Shown here piece by piece: positions 8,061 through 16,955 of a DNA stretch of 53,874 nucleotides (positions are counted from its first letter, which is position 1; each line of letters begins with the position of its first letter). The stretch covers positions 1-53,874 of the forward strand of contig PBTE01000038.1 of the NCBI GenBank assembly GCA_002726515.1, in the 5' to 3' direction. The DNA comes from Planctomycetaceae bacterium (lineage in GTDB: Bacteria > Planctomycetota > Planctomycetia > Pirellulales > Pirellulaceae). The position numbers and the translations under genes are program-made. Under the pieces are notes generated by a model. It worked only from the letters and a program-made list of their open reading frames with translations. It searched no databases and was not told where the DNA came from.

Positions 8061-9764
8061 ATGTCTTCACCTCAAGGTGTCACCGGTAAATTGACCACGT
8101 ACGGCGATGTTGGCTTCAGCCAATACGTCCGCCGGGCCTTCCTGTCCTCCGCCGGATTTGACCAGCAAGACATGGACCGGCCAGCCATTGGAATTATCGA
8201 CACCAGTTCGGATTACACACCGTGTCACCGAGACATGCCGCAGCTTGTCGATGCGGTGCGTCGTGGCGTGCTGCAGGCGGGGGGCCTGCCCCTGGTTTGT
8301 CCGACGCTTTCGGTTGGTGAGACGATCATTGCTCCCACCGGGATGCTGTACCGTAACTTGCTGGCCATGGAAACCGAAGAAGCGATCCGGGCTTACCCGA
8401 TGGATGCCGTGGTACTGGTCGGCGGTTGTGACAAAACGGTCCCGGCCCAGTGGATGGCTGCCGTTTCGGCCAACGTGCCCGCCATCGGTGTCGTGGCAGG
8501 ACCGATGCGGGCTGGAAGTTGGCACGGCGAGCCGTTGGGGGCCTGCACCGACTGCCGTGGCTACTGGGCCCGTTACCGGGCGGGTGAACTGCAGGAACAC
8601 GAACTGCGCGAAGTGGAGCAAAGTCTTTGCTCCACGGCCGGAACCTGCATGGTGATGGGTACTGCTTCAACGATGGCCTGTACCCTGGAAGCCCTGGGAT
8701 TGATGCTTCCCGGGTCCGCAGCCGCACCGGCCGATTCGGGCGATCGATTGCGTAACGGGGTTGCCAGCGGACGACGTGCTGTGGAACTGGCTCACGAGGC
8801 GATCCGTCCGGGAGATGTGATTTCGTCCGCTGCAATCAGGAACGCCCTGACCGTCCTCATGGCACTGGGCGGATCGACCAACGCCGTGATTCACCTGACA
8901 GCCATTGCGGGGCGGGCAGGAATCAAGCTGACACTGGACGACCTGCACGCGGCGGGTCAGAAGATTCCCTTGCTAGTCGATTGCAAGCCTGCTGGTGGCG
9001 GATACTTGCCTGACTTGCACGCCGCTGGCGGCATGCCGGCATTGCTGAAGGTATTGGAGGGGCACCTGGACCTGACGACCCGTGGGGTTACCGGTCGAAC
9101 ACTTGGCGATTTGCTGCAACAGGTGCCGCTACCGGGTGCCTGGCAACAGACAATCCGTTCTCTCGAAAATCCACTAGGTCCCCCCGGGGCGTTGGCGGCG
9201 CTGAAGGGGACCTTGGCGCCTACGGGGGCCGTTATAAAACCTGCGGCGGCGACTCCCGGATTACTGAAACACCGGGGACCGGCCCTGGTCTTTGAATCCC
9301 CTGAAGATGTCGCCGCCCGGATCGACGATCCCCGGTTGAACGTGACTGCTGACCACGTCCTGGTACTCCGTAACAGCGGACCCGTTGCCGCGGGCATGCC
9401 CGAATCGGGTTCGATTCCCATTCCGCGTCAACTGGCCGTTCGTGGGGTTGAGGACATGGTGCGTGTGTCCGATGCGCGCATGAGCGGTACGGCCTATGGA
9501 ACCGTGGTGTTGCATTGCTCGCCCGAGTCGGCAGTGGGTGGTCCGCTGGCCCTGGTGCAAGACGGAGACTTGATCGAACTGGATGTCTCCGGGCGACGGA
9601 TCGATCTGATGGTCGATGCCCGAGAGATGGAACGTCGCCGCCAGAACTTCGTTCCGCCACCGCTGCCTGAGCGCGGTTGGCGTCAACTGTATGCGCAGCA
9701 TGTGACCCAGGCGGATCAAGGTGCGGATCTCGATTTTCTCATGCCGTCGTCAGAGGCCGATTAA
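8061..9764 (+). CDS. IlvD/Edd family dehydratase (likely sugar-acid dehydratase)
   Basis: A 567-residue Fe-S dehydratase of the IlvD/Edd family, which removes water from dihydroxy acids to give 2-keto-3-deoxy acids. The three cluster cysteines are in place: C55 in TPCHRDMP, C123 in GGCDKTVPA and C196 in TAGTCMVMGTASTM. K125 follows the second cysteine, as in family members where it is carbamylated and binds Mg. In this setting (aldolase, isomerases, dehydrogenases, no isoleucine/valine genes) an aldonate such as arabonate, xylonate or gluconate is a more likely substrate than the branched-chain intermediate, but that is inference. It lies 78 bases after the isomerase. The ribosome site before the ATG is weak. 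Confidence 0.88.
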   Translation: MSSPQGVTGKLTTYGDVGFSQYVRRAFLSSAGFDQQDMDRPAIGIIDTSSDYTPCHRDMPQLVDAVRRGVLQAGGLPLVCPTLSVGETIIAPTGMLYRNLLAMETEEAIRAYPMDAVVLVGGCDKTVPAQWMAAVSANVPAIGVVAGPMRAGSWHGEPLGACTDCRGYWARYRAGELQEHELREVEQSLCSTAGTCMVMGTASTMACTLEALGLMLPGSAAAPADSGDRLRNGVASGRRAVELAHEAIRPGDVISSAAIRNALTVLMALGGSTNAVIHLTAIAGRAGIKLTLDDLHAAGQKIPLLVDCKPAGGGYLPDLHAAGGMPALLKVLEGHLDLTTRGVTGRTLGDLLQQVPLPGAWQQTIRSLENPLGPPGALAALKGTLAPTGAVIKPAAATPGLLKHRGPALVFESPEDVAARIDDPRLNVTADHVLVLRNSGPVAAGMPESGSIPIPRQLAVRGVEDMVRVSDARMSGTAYGTVVLHCSPESAVGGPLALVQDGDLIELDVSGRRIDLMVDAREMERRRQNFVPPPLPERGWRQLYAQHVTQADQGADLDFLMPSSEAD

Positions 9765-10000
9765 CATTTGGACTTGCCGTTGATTCAGCCAGCGGATGTC
9801 GGTGACGGTCTGGCCCGACCGTCTGATGCGGGCCGCCAAAACAGGGTTGTCGCTGGCCATGGAAAAAGGAAACGGTACAGGGTACGGTAAGAGGTCCCGT
9901 CCAGAATTCTGGAGCGGGCTGGAAATCCGAGGCGATCTCAGGTTCTGTCCAAAAGAGTTTTTTGCCGACAAACACCGAGAAGAAAACATAGGTTCATGCG

Positions 10001-11116
10001 ATGAAACAAATGACAATTTCCAGAGTCGGCGGCATGTTGTCTCTGTTTTTGTTTGCAGCGGGCGGGGCGACAACGATAGGTTGGCTTCCCCTGGAAACGG
10101 GCGACCTGTGGGTGGCAGCGATGGCTTGCCTGGCGACCGGCTGCGCTTATTCCAAACACTTTAAGGGTTTTGCGTTCAGCCTCTGGGTCGGAGCCTTCGT
10201 CGTGGCTGCCATGTTTTATCCCGAAACGTTTCAACGTGTCGGCGGTTTTGAACTGAAGCGACTTATCGTCCCCTTGATCCAGGTGATCATGTTCGGCATG
10301 GGTACCATGCTCAGTCTGGCAGATTTCGGTCGGGTACTGAAAATGCCCCGCGCAGTACTGGTCGGACTGGTCTTGCAATTTTCCATCATGCCCCTGGTGG
10401 GAGCAGGACTGGCGGCTCTGTTTGGTTTTCCTCCGGAAGTTGCAGCGGGAGTGGTGCTGATCGGATCGTGTCCCGGCGGTGTGGCGTCCAATGTGATGGC
10501 CTTTATTTCGCGTGGTAACGTCGCTTTATCGGTCACCATGACCGCCTGTTCAACGATCATCTCGCCATTGCTGACTCCATTGATGATGAAGTTGTTGGCA
10601 GGACAATATGTCGAAATTGAGGTCCTTTCGATGATGTGGAGCATTACCAAGTTAATCATTTTCCCCATTGTCGCTGGGCTGATCGCCAATGGGATCTTGC
10701 GGCACTACAGGCTGCGCGGTCGGTGGCTGGATCGCCTTTTGTCCTGGCTGGCGATGAGCGCCATTTGTGTGATCATTGCGATCATCACCTCCTTGTCGCG
10801 CGACCAGTTGCTCACGGTCGGGCTGTCACTCGTGGCGACTGCCATCTTGCACAATACTGCTGGATACGTGTTGGGTTATGGCGGGGCTTGGATCGTAGGA
10901 CTGGATGAATCGACGCGACGGACGGTGGCCATCGAGGTAGGTCTACAAAATGGCGGCATGGCGTCGGCCCTGGCAGTGAATGTTTTACAGAGTTCCCAGG
11001 CGGCGATGGCCCCTGCCATCTTTGGTCCCTGGATGAATATTTCGGGTTCGATGCTTGCGTCCTGGTGGCGCACGCGACCCGCCGAGACACAGCAGGAGAC
11101 TGGAGAAGCAGAATAA
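10001..11116 (+). CDS. Bile acid:sodium symporter family (BASS/SBF) transporter
   Basis: A 371-residue membrane protein of the BASS superfamily, which carries organic acids with Na+ across the inner membrane (bile acids, pyruvate, pantothenate and 2-keto acids in different members). Family landmarks are VIMFGMGTMLSLADF, the broken-helix segment LIGSCPGGVASNVMAF, TMTACSTIISPLLTPL, and the second crossover region EVGLQNGGMASALAV. Two or more extra hydrophobic stretches at the N-terminus (residues about 8-75) lie before the core. It is last in the rightward catabolic block, 236 bases after the dehydratase, and may bring in the acid that block degrades. An ATG at 9996 runs into a stop at once, so 10001 is the start. 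Confidence 0.88.
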   Translation: MKQMTISRVGGMLSLFLFAAGGATTIGWLPLETGDLWVAAMACLATGCAYSKHFKGFAFSLWVGAFVVAAMFYPETFQRVGGFELKRLIVPLIQVIMFGMGTMLSLADFGRVLKMPRAVLVGLVLQFSIMPLVGAGLAALFGFPPEVAAGVVLIGSCPGGVASNVMAFISRGNVALSVTMTACSTIISPLLTPLMMKLLAGQYVEIEVLSMMWSITKLIIFPIVAGLIANGILRHYRLRGRWLDRLLSWLAMSAICVIIAIITSLSRDQLLTVGLSLVATAILHNTAGYVLGYGGAWIVGLDESTRRTVAIEVGLQNGGMASALAVNVLQSSQAAMAPAIFGPWMNISGSMLASWWRTRPAETQQETGEAE

Positions 11117-11122
11117 AGCGAG

Positions 11123-11154
11123 TGCGTTCTGCTTGCGTTCTGCGTGCGTTCTGG
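11123..11154. repeat. 11-bp tandem repeat, three copies
   Basis: Three head-to-tail copies of about 11 bases, core TGCGTTCTG, start just after the BASS stop codon. The copies differ at their first and last bases. They are non-coding and could arise by polymerase slippage. No function is apparent. Confidence 0.55.
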
Positions 11155-11279
11155 CCCCCGCGTGAAGTTTTACCGGTAAGATCGTTGGTTTGCACAGATT
11201 CCCATTACGGGGCGGAGAAACCTTTCCACAGGGTCCGCGCGAAACGATCGGGTCGATGTAATTCGGACGTCGAGTGGCT

Positions 11280-11304
11280 CGGACGGTCGGTTGCGGACTG
11301 TCCG
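11280..11304. terminator. Possible bidirectional stem-loop between convergent genes
   Basis: CGGACGGTC at 11280-11288 pairs with GACTGTCCG at 11296-11304 (nine pairs, one G-T) around a 7-base loop. It lies between the converging BASS and sialidase-like genes, where a terminator is expected, but no T-run follows on either strand. Confidence 0.35.
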
Positions 11305-11326
11305 GCGAGTGACAAGCGGTTGGTCT

Positions 11327-12877
11327 TCACTCAAACCAGAACGAGAAGAGTTCCGCCTGTCGGAGGTTGAATTCCAAGCGGATGGCCTGACCCTGTAGGC
11401 CCTGCATGCCGGCCTGGTCCTTCCATTGGAGCGTGTGATCAATCGCATCGCCCTGAAAGGCCTGGCATTGTTGGTGATCCCACCCCGGCAGTCTGGCCCC
11501 GTCGAACTGGCCGTCGCCACGGCGTACAGACACACTGACAGAACCACCTTCCCTGGTGCGGGCATTGATGTGCAAATTTCCGCCGGGGCACTCGATCGGC
11601 TTGGTCAGCATACTGCCTTCTTCGGGCGCGTCTAACGAAACGAATCCGTCGCGGCGCAGGTTGGCCAAACACAGATGGCTCTCGCCCGGCATGGTCGAAA
11701 TGTGCAGGTTCTCGTGTCCGGTATAGTAAATGCCGAGTTGGTCTTCTTGTTCGATCAACCCTTTGGCTGCATAAACCATCCCCTGGTCGTAGGAGCCTGC
11801 GGGTCCAGTTTCCAGGAACAGGGGCCGCTCCGGGTGGCGTTCCCAGTGTTTCCCATCCCGGCTCCAGGCAAGTTCCACGTCTATTTTCATGTGTTTTTCA
11901 TTGTTCCCACTGCGCACCAGTGGCGGACGGAGGTAGAACATGTGCAAAAAACCGATGTAGACGCCCTGATATTTCACGACGGGCATGCAATAGAAGGAGT
12001 ACGGGTCGAGTTCGTCGGGGATCAGCACGTGTTCGGGTTGGCTCCAGTGAATCAGGTCGGCACTCTCCGAGTAGGCAATGCGACGAATTTCACCCGCGTT
12101 GATCGGCGGCCGCCGGTAGTACATCATCACCTCGCGTTCCGGGTTGTAACAAACGTTGTTCGCCGTATCGCTTTGTCCCCGGAAAATTGGATTCTCTTTC
12201 TGCTCTTGCCAGTGGACGCCATCGTCGCTGAAGGAGAGGCGTAACTCCTGGCCATCAGCGACCAGTTCCGGATGGGGGTCACGGCCCGCGGGGCCCTTGT
12301 GGCAGACCATCATGTAACGACCTCGCTGCCGCCATTTGTGGGGAGTGCGGCTGATTCCGACACTGTCGTAAGTCGTTTCCGTTCCGCCCACAAAAACGTT
12401 GTTGGCCTTGGTTCCGTCGACCTCGACCAGGTGCAGCACCGGCGCACGCCACTGAATGCCGTTGGTTGACTCGTAGTAGCGGCCGCGCGTCAGCCAGTAA
12501 AATCCGGGCGGGGTCGGCTGCTTGATTTGCACCGAGGACGAGATCCAGACACGATAGAGCCCCTCCTCGCGGTCGTGATCGACACTGGCATAATTGAAAC
12601 TTCGGTCCGGACAAAGTCCCCCCGGGCCGGTGGATAACAACGGGTTTGCCGCATGTTTGCGCGGAGCATGAACCGTTCGGCGACAGGCGCGGCGGTCTTC
12701 CACCACGTAATTGTCCATCAACAGTTGCCGTTGATTTCCGACCCGTAGCGGCGTCGTCGGGGTAATGGCATAAGAACCTTGAATGGTCCACTGGTTGCTG
12801 TCGGCTTTCACCAGTGATGAAGCGGCCACAGCCAGAACCGCCGCCAGAAACGGTTGTCCACAAGAGCCGGGTTTCAT
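11327..12877 (-). CDS. Secreted glycosidase-like beta-propeller protein
   Basis: A 516-residue protein with a signal peptide (start MKPGSCGQPFLAAVLAVAAS, cleavage near SLVKADS). The body looks like a five-bladed propeller of the GH32/GH43/sialidase type, with repeats of the type SDDGVHW, SRDGKHWERH and SADLIHWSQP, and ends in a beta-sandwich region. The same architecture is seen in the protein at 14296-15798: both have a LLMDNYV / LFLDNAG opening, an LRRDGFVSLD segment and a FSFWFE / YSYWVE ending, so they are paralogues. The start at 12877 is fixed by GAGGAAAG just upstream; the longer frame to 13036 overlaps the previous gene. It lies 19 bases after the BNR gene, so it is probably co-transcribed. 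No catalytic residues can be assigned with confidence. Confidence 0.75.
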   Translation of the reverse strand: MKPGSCGQPFLAAVLAVAASSLVKADSNQWTIQGSYAITPTTPLRVGNQRQLLMDNYVVEDRRACRRTVHAPRKHAANPLLSTGPGGLCPDRSFNYASVDHDREEGLYRVWISSSVQIKQPTPPGFYWLTRGRYYESTNGIQWRAPVLHLVEVDGTKANNVFVGGTETTYDSVGISRTPHKWRQRGRYMMVCHKGPAGRDPHPELVADGQELRLSFSDDGVHWQEQKENPIFRGQSDTANNVCYNPEREVMMYYRRPPINAGEIRRIAYSESADLIHWSQPEHVLIPDELDPYSFYCMPVVKYQGVYIGFLHMFYLRPPLVRSGNNEKHMKIDVELAWSRDGKHWERHPERPLFLETGPAGSYDQGMVYAAKGLIEQEDQLGIYYTGHENLHISTMPGESHLCLANLRRDGFVSLDAPEEGSMLTKPIECPGGNLHINARTREGGSVSVSVRRGDGQFDGARLPGWDHQQCQAFQGDAIDHTLQWKDQAGMQGLQGQAIRLEFNLRQAELFSFWFE

Positions 12878-12896
12878 TTGCTTTCCTCGTGCGGGA

Positions 12897-14156
12897 TCAG
12901 TGACTGTTTTCCAGGTGCCAGAACCGGCCCTTGACAATTTTGTCCCGCTTGTACTTGCAAAGCGTAAGGAAGTGGTTGGGAGAAATTTCAACGGTGGCAG
13001 CCACGGCCGCACTGTAATGGTCCGCTTTCCCCACATCCCGGTAGGCAGGAACCAGAGAAAATTCCTGAGCCTGGTTTAATTGAGTGGTGCCGCCGGCGCT
13101 GCCATCGGCCCAGGTGTGACCGCCGTCGAGACTGATGCGGCAAACGTGATCGTTGTCGAAGAATTTCTCTCCCGCTTCTTGGCCGCCCAGACTGACCAGG
13201 ACCACCATGTTCCGCGGAGTCCACAGCATGGTGAACCGGTAGCTTCCAAATCCCAGTAAGCTTCCTGGAACCTCCTGGAAGGTCCGTCCGCCGTCAGTCG
13301 ATTCCAGCAGCAGACCGTTCTTGTAGACGTAGCTTTCCAGTTTGGGTGGATAGGGCACCCCGGTCTTTTTGAGCACCTCCGCGGGATCTTCGCCAGGTAA
13401 TGTTTTTCGTTGAATTCGCGTGGCTGCCAGGATGTGGTCCGGGTCCTGCGGATCGACCGCGTAGGCGGTTTCGGTTGCGTGCTGGTGCACCAGTGTCGGA
13501 TCACCCCAGCTACGGCCACCATCGGTCGTACGGATCATGATGTCACGGATTCCCGGGCGCGTCTGGTCCGCCTGCTGATAGTCACCCCAATCCTCGTAGC
13601 GCATACTGGCTGAAAACATCACGGTTCCGTCAGGCCTTTCGACAAGATTCGGATGGCACCAGGCAATTTCGATCCTGGTGTACGGGTCACTGGGAGCCGT
13701 AGGGGCGAAGCTTGGGAAATTCACCTGGGTGGTTTTCCACGACTTGCCCAGATCTTTCGAGACCGAGACAAATGCGTCCGGAGAATAGATTTCTCCCCCG
13801 GTTTTTGGCGGTGCCTGGTGGACGATCCACAGCCGCCCGTCACGAGTTGGCTTAAATCCGGCGATGTGCTGGGGAGACGGTACATCAACGAGGTGTACGG
13901 GCACCGCTGTCCAGGATTTACCCTGGTCGCTGCTCTTCAGCAGCCCGGGATCGGTTGTCGAGGTGTTAATCCAGATGGTCCCATCCGAACCGAGCATCAT
14001 GTTGTACACATCGATCTCGTCATTTCGCGGCGCGATGATGACTTCGTTGTCGATCACAACATTCAGATTTTTGTATTGTAGTTCGCCGGTCACTCCCGGA
14101 GATTTCAGCAGCAGGCCGAAGACGAAACAGAAAAAAATTTTCCGGTAGGTGTTCAC
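12897..14156 (-). CDS. Secreted exo-sialidase-like BNR-repeat protein
   Basis: A 419-residue protein with a signal peptide (MNTYRKIFFCFVFGLLL, cleavage near GVTGEL). Five Asp-box (BNR) motifs of the S-x-D-x-G-x-x-W type are visible in order: SSDQGKSW, SKDLGKSW, TTDGGRSW, STDGGRTF and SLDGGHTW. This is the layout of six-bladed sialidase-type propellers, which release terminal sugars or simply bind glycans. The sialidase arginine triad cannot be confirmed by eye, so sialidase activity is not claimed. The start is GTG 14156 with AAGGAGAT about 6 bases upstream. It lies between two propeller paralogues on the same strand. Confidence 0.78.
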   Translation of the reverse strand: MNTYRKIFFCFVFGLLLKSPGVTGELQYKNLNVVIDNEVIIAPRNDEIDVYNMMLGSDGTIWINTSTTDPGLLKSSDQGKSWTAVPVHLVDVPSPQHIAGFKPTRDGRLWIVHQAPPKTGGEIYSPDAFVSVSKDLGKSWKTTQVNFPSFAPTAPSDPYTRIEIAWCHPNLVERPDGTVMFSASMRYEDWGDYQQADQTRPGIRDIMIRTTDGGRSWGDPTLVHQHATETAYAVDPQDPDHILAATRIQRKTLPGEDPAEVLKKTGVPYPPKLESYVYKNGLLLESTDGGRTFQEVPGSLLGFGSYRFTMLWTPRNMVVLVSLGGQEAGEKFFDNDHVCRISLDGGHTWADGSAGGTTQLNQAQEFSLVPAYRDVGKADHYSAAVAATVEISPNHFLTLCKYKRDKIVKGRFWHLENSH

Positions 14157-14295
14157 GGATTATCTCCTTCAAGACGTATCAAGTGAAGATCGGTGGTAGC
14201 TTGCCGGCGGTGGCACAAAAGTTCGAATGGCAGGGCCACCTTGAACGGCCGGGTGATTGTTAAAGACCATGTTTGCCGGTCACCGGATTTTCTGT

Positions 14296-15798
14296 TCAGT
14301 TGTTCACCAGGGAATTTTCCACCCAGTAGGAATAAAACTGCGCCTTGCGCGACGTAAAGCGTAAACGGACACTTTGACCTTTCAGGTCTGCCAGGTCTCC
14401 CTGGGTCCAATTCACCAGTGCGCCGATCAGGTCGCCCTGCAGGGGCTGCGAGCGTGCCTCGACGCGGCCGTGGTTATCGAGCGCCTCGACGCGCAGTTCA
14501 CCCTGCGGGGCATCGACGTTGACAAACAGTTTGTCGCCGTGCAGCTTGAACGGCCTGGTAAGCATCGTCCCTGCCTGTTGCCCCGAATCCAGGGACACGA
14601 ATCCGTCGCGGCGTAGCACGGCCAGGCAGACTGCGCCGGCATCAGGCTCAGCTCGCGGTGGCGGCCGTCGATACTTGGCGCCAGTGTAGTAGAACCACAG
14701 CTCATCGCCGCGAATAACTGCTCGAGAAGGTCCGAGTAACCCCGTCAAGTCGTAGGCACCACTGCCGAGGAGGGAAGGACCAAGGAAAGTTTTTCGATCC
14801 GCCACCCGTTGCCAGTGTTTCAGATCACGACTGCATGCCAATTGTATCAATTTGAAACCGTCCGTATTGTTGCCGTCGGCCGATGGCCCTGTGGCGTGAT
14901 ACATCACGGGCGTACCAATATACAAGGACTCATAACGGAACACACCCATGTTGTAGACGTCGACGTTGTAGTAGGACGGGTCATCGCTCACCATCTGTTG
15001 CAGGCTTGTATCAGCCCGGCGAGCTTCAATATTTTCTCGTCCGATTTGCTGATCCAGATCATCGGCCTCGAAAACTAACACCGGCTCGGTCCAGTTCTCG
15101 AAGTCCGTGCTGGTCGTCAGCGCCTGGGCGCGTCCGTAGTGACTGCTGGTTTTGACCGTCGCCATAAAAGTTCGTGTCAGGCGGTCGTAGCTCATGTTCG
15201 ACTCGTCGGCCGAGAAAATCTTCGGCACGTCCAGCTTGGTCCAATGAATTCCGTCAGGGCTGACCAACGGTTCACGACCCCAGGCATGGCCCAATCCTTT
15301 GAAGCGACGGGCAGGATCTGGATCATGTGGATCGCGCACGACGTTGATGATGAGATTTGCCGGCCAACCAAGACTGGGATCAATCGTGATGTAACTGTTT
15401 TCTCGTGAACCGTTGACTTCCACCTGTCCCAGGGCCGGTTTAGTCCAGTGCAGGCCGTCCCGGCTTTGGGCAAAGGCAGAACCCGAATAGTCACCCGAAT
15501 TGACCAGCCACATTTTCCACAGACGGGCTTCCGGATCCCAGGCGGGGGCAGAGCGCGTTTGGAGGGTCATTTCAGCCGGATAGGTGGGCCGGATCACGGC
15601 ACCTTTCTTGATCGGCTGATGGAGGGTCTGCTTCAGAGAGTCGATCTCGGCAATTCCCGCGTTGTCCAGAAATAACTGCCTTTGCCCGGGGACAACCTCA
15701 AACGCCAGATCCTGAGCCGTGGCGCTGGTTGCCAGACACATCAGCAGAGCCACCAAGGTGCATCTGCACGCAGGGTATTGCGCAGTCGGATGAGCCAT
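14296..15798 (-). CDS. Secreted glycosidase-like beta-propeller protein, paralogue
   Basis: A 500-residue exported protein (MAHPTAQYPACRCTLVALLM signal region ending near TSATAQ). It shares architecture with the protein at 11327-12877: RQLFLDNAG near the mature N-terminus, SRDGLHWTKP, SPDGIHWTKL and SRDLKHWQRV blade motifs, VLRRDGFVSLD, and a C-terminal beta-sandwich ending SYWVEN. This architecture recalls GH32/GH43-like five-bladed propellers, but the acidic catalytic set is not assignable by eye. A longer frame to 15906 would place 36 non-native residues before the signal peptide, so 15798 is chosen. It is first in the three-gene minus-strand run (139 bases before the BNR gene). Confidence 0.73.
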   Translation of the reverse strand: MAHPTAQYPACRCTLVALLMCLATSATAQDLAFEVVPGQRQLFLDNAGIAEIDSLKQTLHQPIKKGAVIRPTYPAEMTLQTRSAPAWDPEARLWKMWLVNSGDYSGSAFAQSRDGLHWTKPALGQVEVNGSRENSYITIDPSLGWPANLIINVVRDPHDPDPARRFKGLGHAWGREPLVSPDGIHWTKLDVPKIFSADESNMSYDRLTRTFMATVKTSSHYGRAQALTTSTDFENWTEPVLVFEADDLDQQIGRENIEARRADTSLQQMVSDDPSYYNVDVYNMGVFRYESLYIGTPVMYHATGPSADGNNTDGFKLIQLACSRDLKHWQRVADRKTFLGPSLLGSGAYDLTGLLGPSRAVIRGDELWFYYTGAKYRRPPPRAEPDAGAVCLAVLRRDGFVSLDSGQQAGTMLTRPFKLHGDKLFVNVDAPQGELRVEALDNHGRVEARSQPLQGDLIGALVNWTQGDLADLKGQSVRLRFTSRKAQFYSYWVENSLVNN

Positions 15799-16114
15799 GG
15801 AAACAGGGCCTGACGGCCCGCCCGTTAGGTGAAAGAGTGCGGAGGGAAATCTTGATAGCAAAAAGCACGTGGAGTATAACCGTTCGAGGTTGCGTCGATC
15901 AAGCATTGAGGCCGCTCGGTTCAGAATCGATCATGCCCGGAGCGTCAGTTGTCTCCGCAACAAAAGGGGCACCTGCTGGTGTGAACCCTGCGGACGTCGG
16001 TGGATCAGATGTAGGGATTAATTGCAGGACTCGTCAGATTCTGACCACGGTGTCATCATGTGATTTGATTCCACAGATGTGTCAATCAAGCTTTCACTTG
16101 CGCGAATCATTAAC
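15799..16114. other. Intergenic region, divergent promoters
   Basis: These 316 bases separate the leftward glycosidase-like run from the rightward yaaA gene. No gene, repeat or convincing hairpin is seen. It should carry both promoters. Confidence 0.45.
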
Positions 16115-16900
16115 ATGCTCATTCTTCTTTCTCCTTCCAGAACGTTGAATGCCGATCCGTCACGGCCTCGGAAAGCATTTTCAATGCCGGAGCACTTGGA
16201 CCGTTCGCAAGAGCTGATGCAATTGTTGCGGCGACTGAGCAACAAACAGTTGCGTGCGCTGATGGGTATCAGCGAAAAACTTGCGGGCCAGGTGGAGGGT
16301 TACGTCAAGAATTGGAAGACGCCTTTTACCGACAAGAATTCCTCGCCGGCCATGTTGACGTTTCAGGGTGACGTGTACGGAGGGCTGTCTGCGGATCGAT
16401 TCAAGGCCCGTGACTTGGATTTTTCCCAGCAGCATCTGCGCATCCTTTCCGGCTTGTACGGTGTTCTCCGGCCGCTGGACCGGATGCAGCCTTATCGCTT
16501 GGAAATGGGTTGTTCGTTGGCAAGAAAAACGGGCTCGAAAGGCGCGCCGTTCGACAACCTCTACCAGTTCTGGGACAGTAAAATTCGTTCCAGTGTGACC
16601 AGCGCACTGGCGGATCAAAACGACCCGGTGCTCATCAACCTGGCATCCAAAGAGTATTTCAAAGCGGTGCAGCCCAGGCGACTGGAGGCTCGGATCGTCA
16701 CACCGATTTTCAAGGATGCTAGAAACGGCAGTTACAAAGTGATCAGCTTCTTTGCCAAGAGAGCCCGCGGGCAACTGGCACGCTTCATTCTGCTCAATCG
16801 TTTGAAGAAACCGGGCGACCTGCGTGCCTTTGACGGGGACGGCTACAGTTACAACCGGGGCCTGTCCACAGCCACTGAAATTGTCTTCACACGGGGATAA
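16115..16900 (+). CDS. yaaA: Peroxide stress protein YaaA (DUF328 family)
   Basis: A 261-residue member of the YaaA family, which lowers free iron and oxidative DNA damage during peroxide stress in Escherichia coli and has a DNA-binding fold. The start is fixed by the conserved opening MLILLSPSRTLN at ATG 16115; a longer frame from 16079 adds 12 residues with no counterpart. Other conserved parts are FQGDVYGGLSADRF, LRILSGLYGVLRPLD, PYRLEMG, NLASKEYFKAV, and YKVISFFAKRARGQLARF. Length is normal. It stands alone between regions on the other strand and is followed by a clear intrinsic terminator at 16931-16955. Confidence 0.93.
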   Translation: MLILLSPSRTLNADPSRPRKAFSMPEHLDRSQELMQLLRRLSNKQLRALMGISEKLAGQVEGYVKNWKTPFTDKNSSPAMLTFQGDVYGGLSADRFKARDLDFSQQHLRILSGLYGVLRPLDRMQPYRLEMGCSLARKTGSKGAPFDNLYQFWDSKIRSSVTSALADQNDPVLINLASKEYFKAVQPRRLEARIVTPIFKDARNGSYKVISFFAKRARGQLARFILLNRLKKPGDLRAFDGDGYSYNRGLSTATEIVFTRG

Positions 16901-16930
16901 GTGGCAAGCGAGTAAACACCGCCTACCGCT

Positions 16931-16955
16931 GAGGCGGTAATTCGCCTCCCTTTTT
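16931..16955 (+). terminator. Intrinsic terminator of yaaA
   Basis: GAGGCG at 16931-16936 pairs perfectly with CGCCTC at 16943-16948 around a 6-base loop, then CC and five T residues at 16951-16955. It starts 31 bases after the yaaA stop. An overlapping ACCGCC/GGCGGT pairing upstream could compete. It touches the 3' end of the convergent peptidase gene. Confidence 0.75.
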
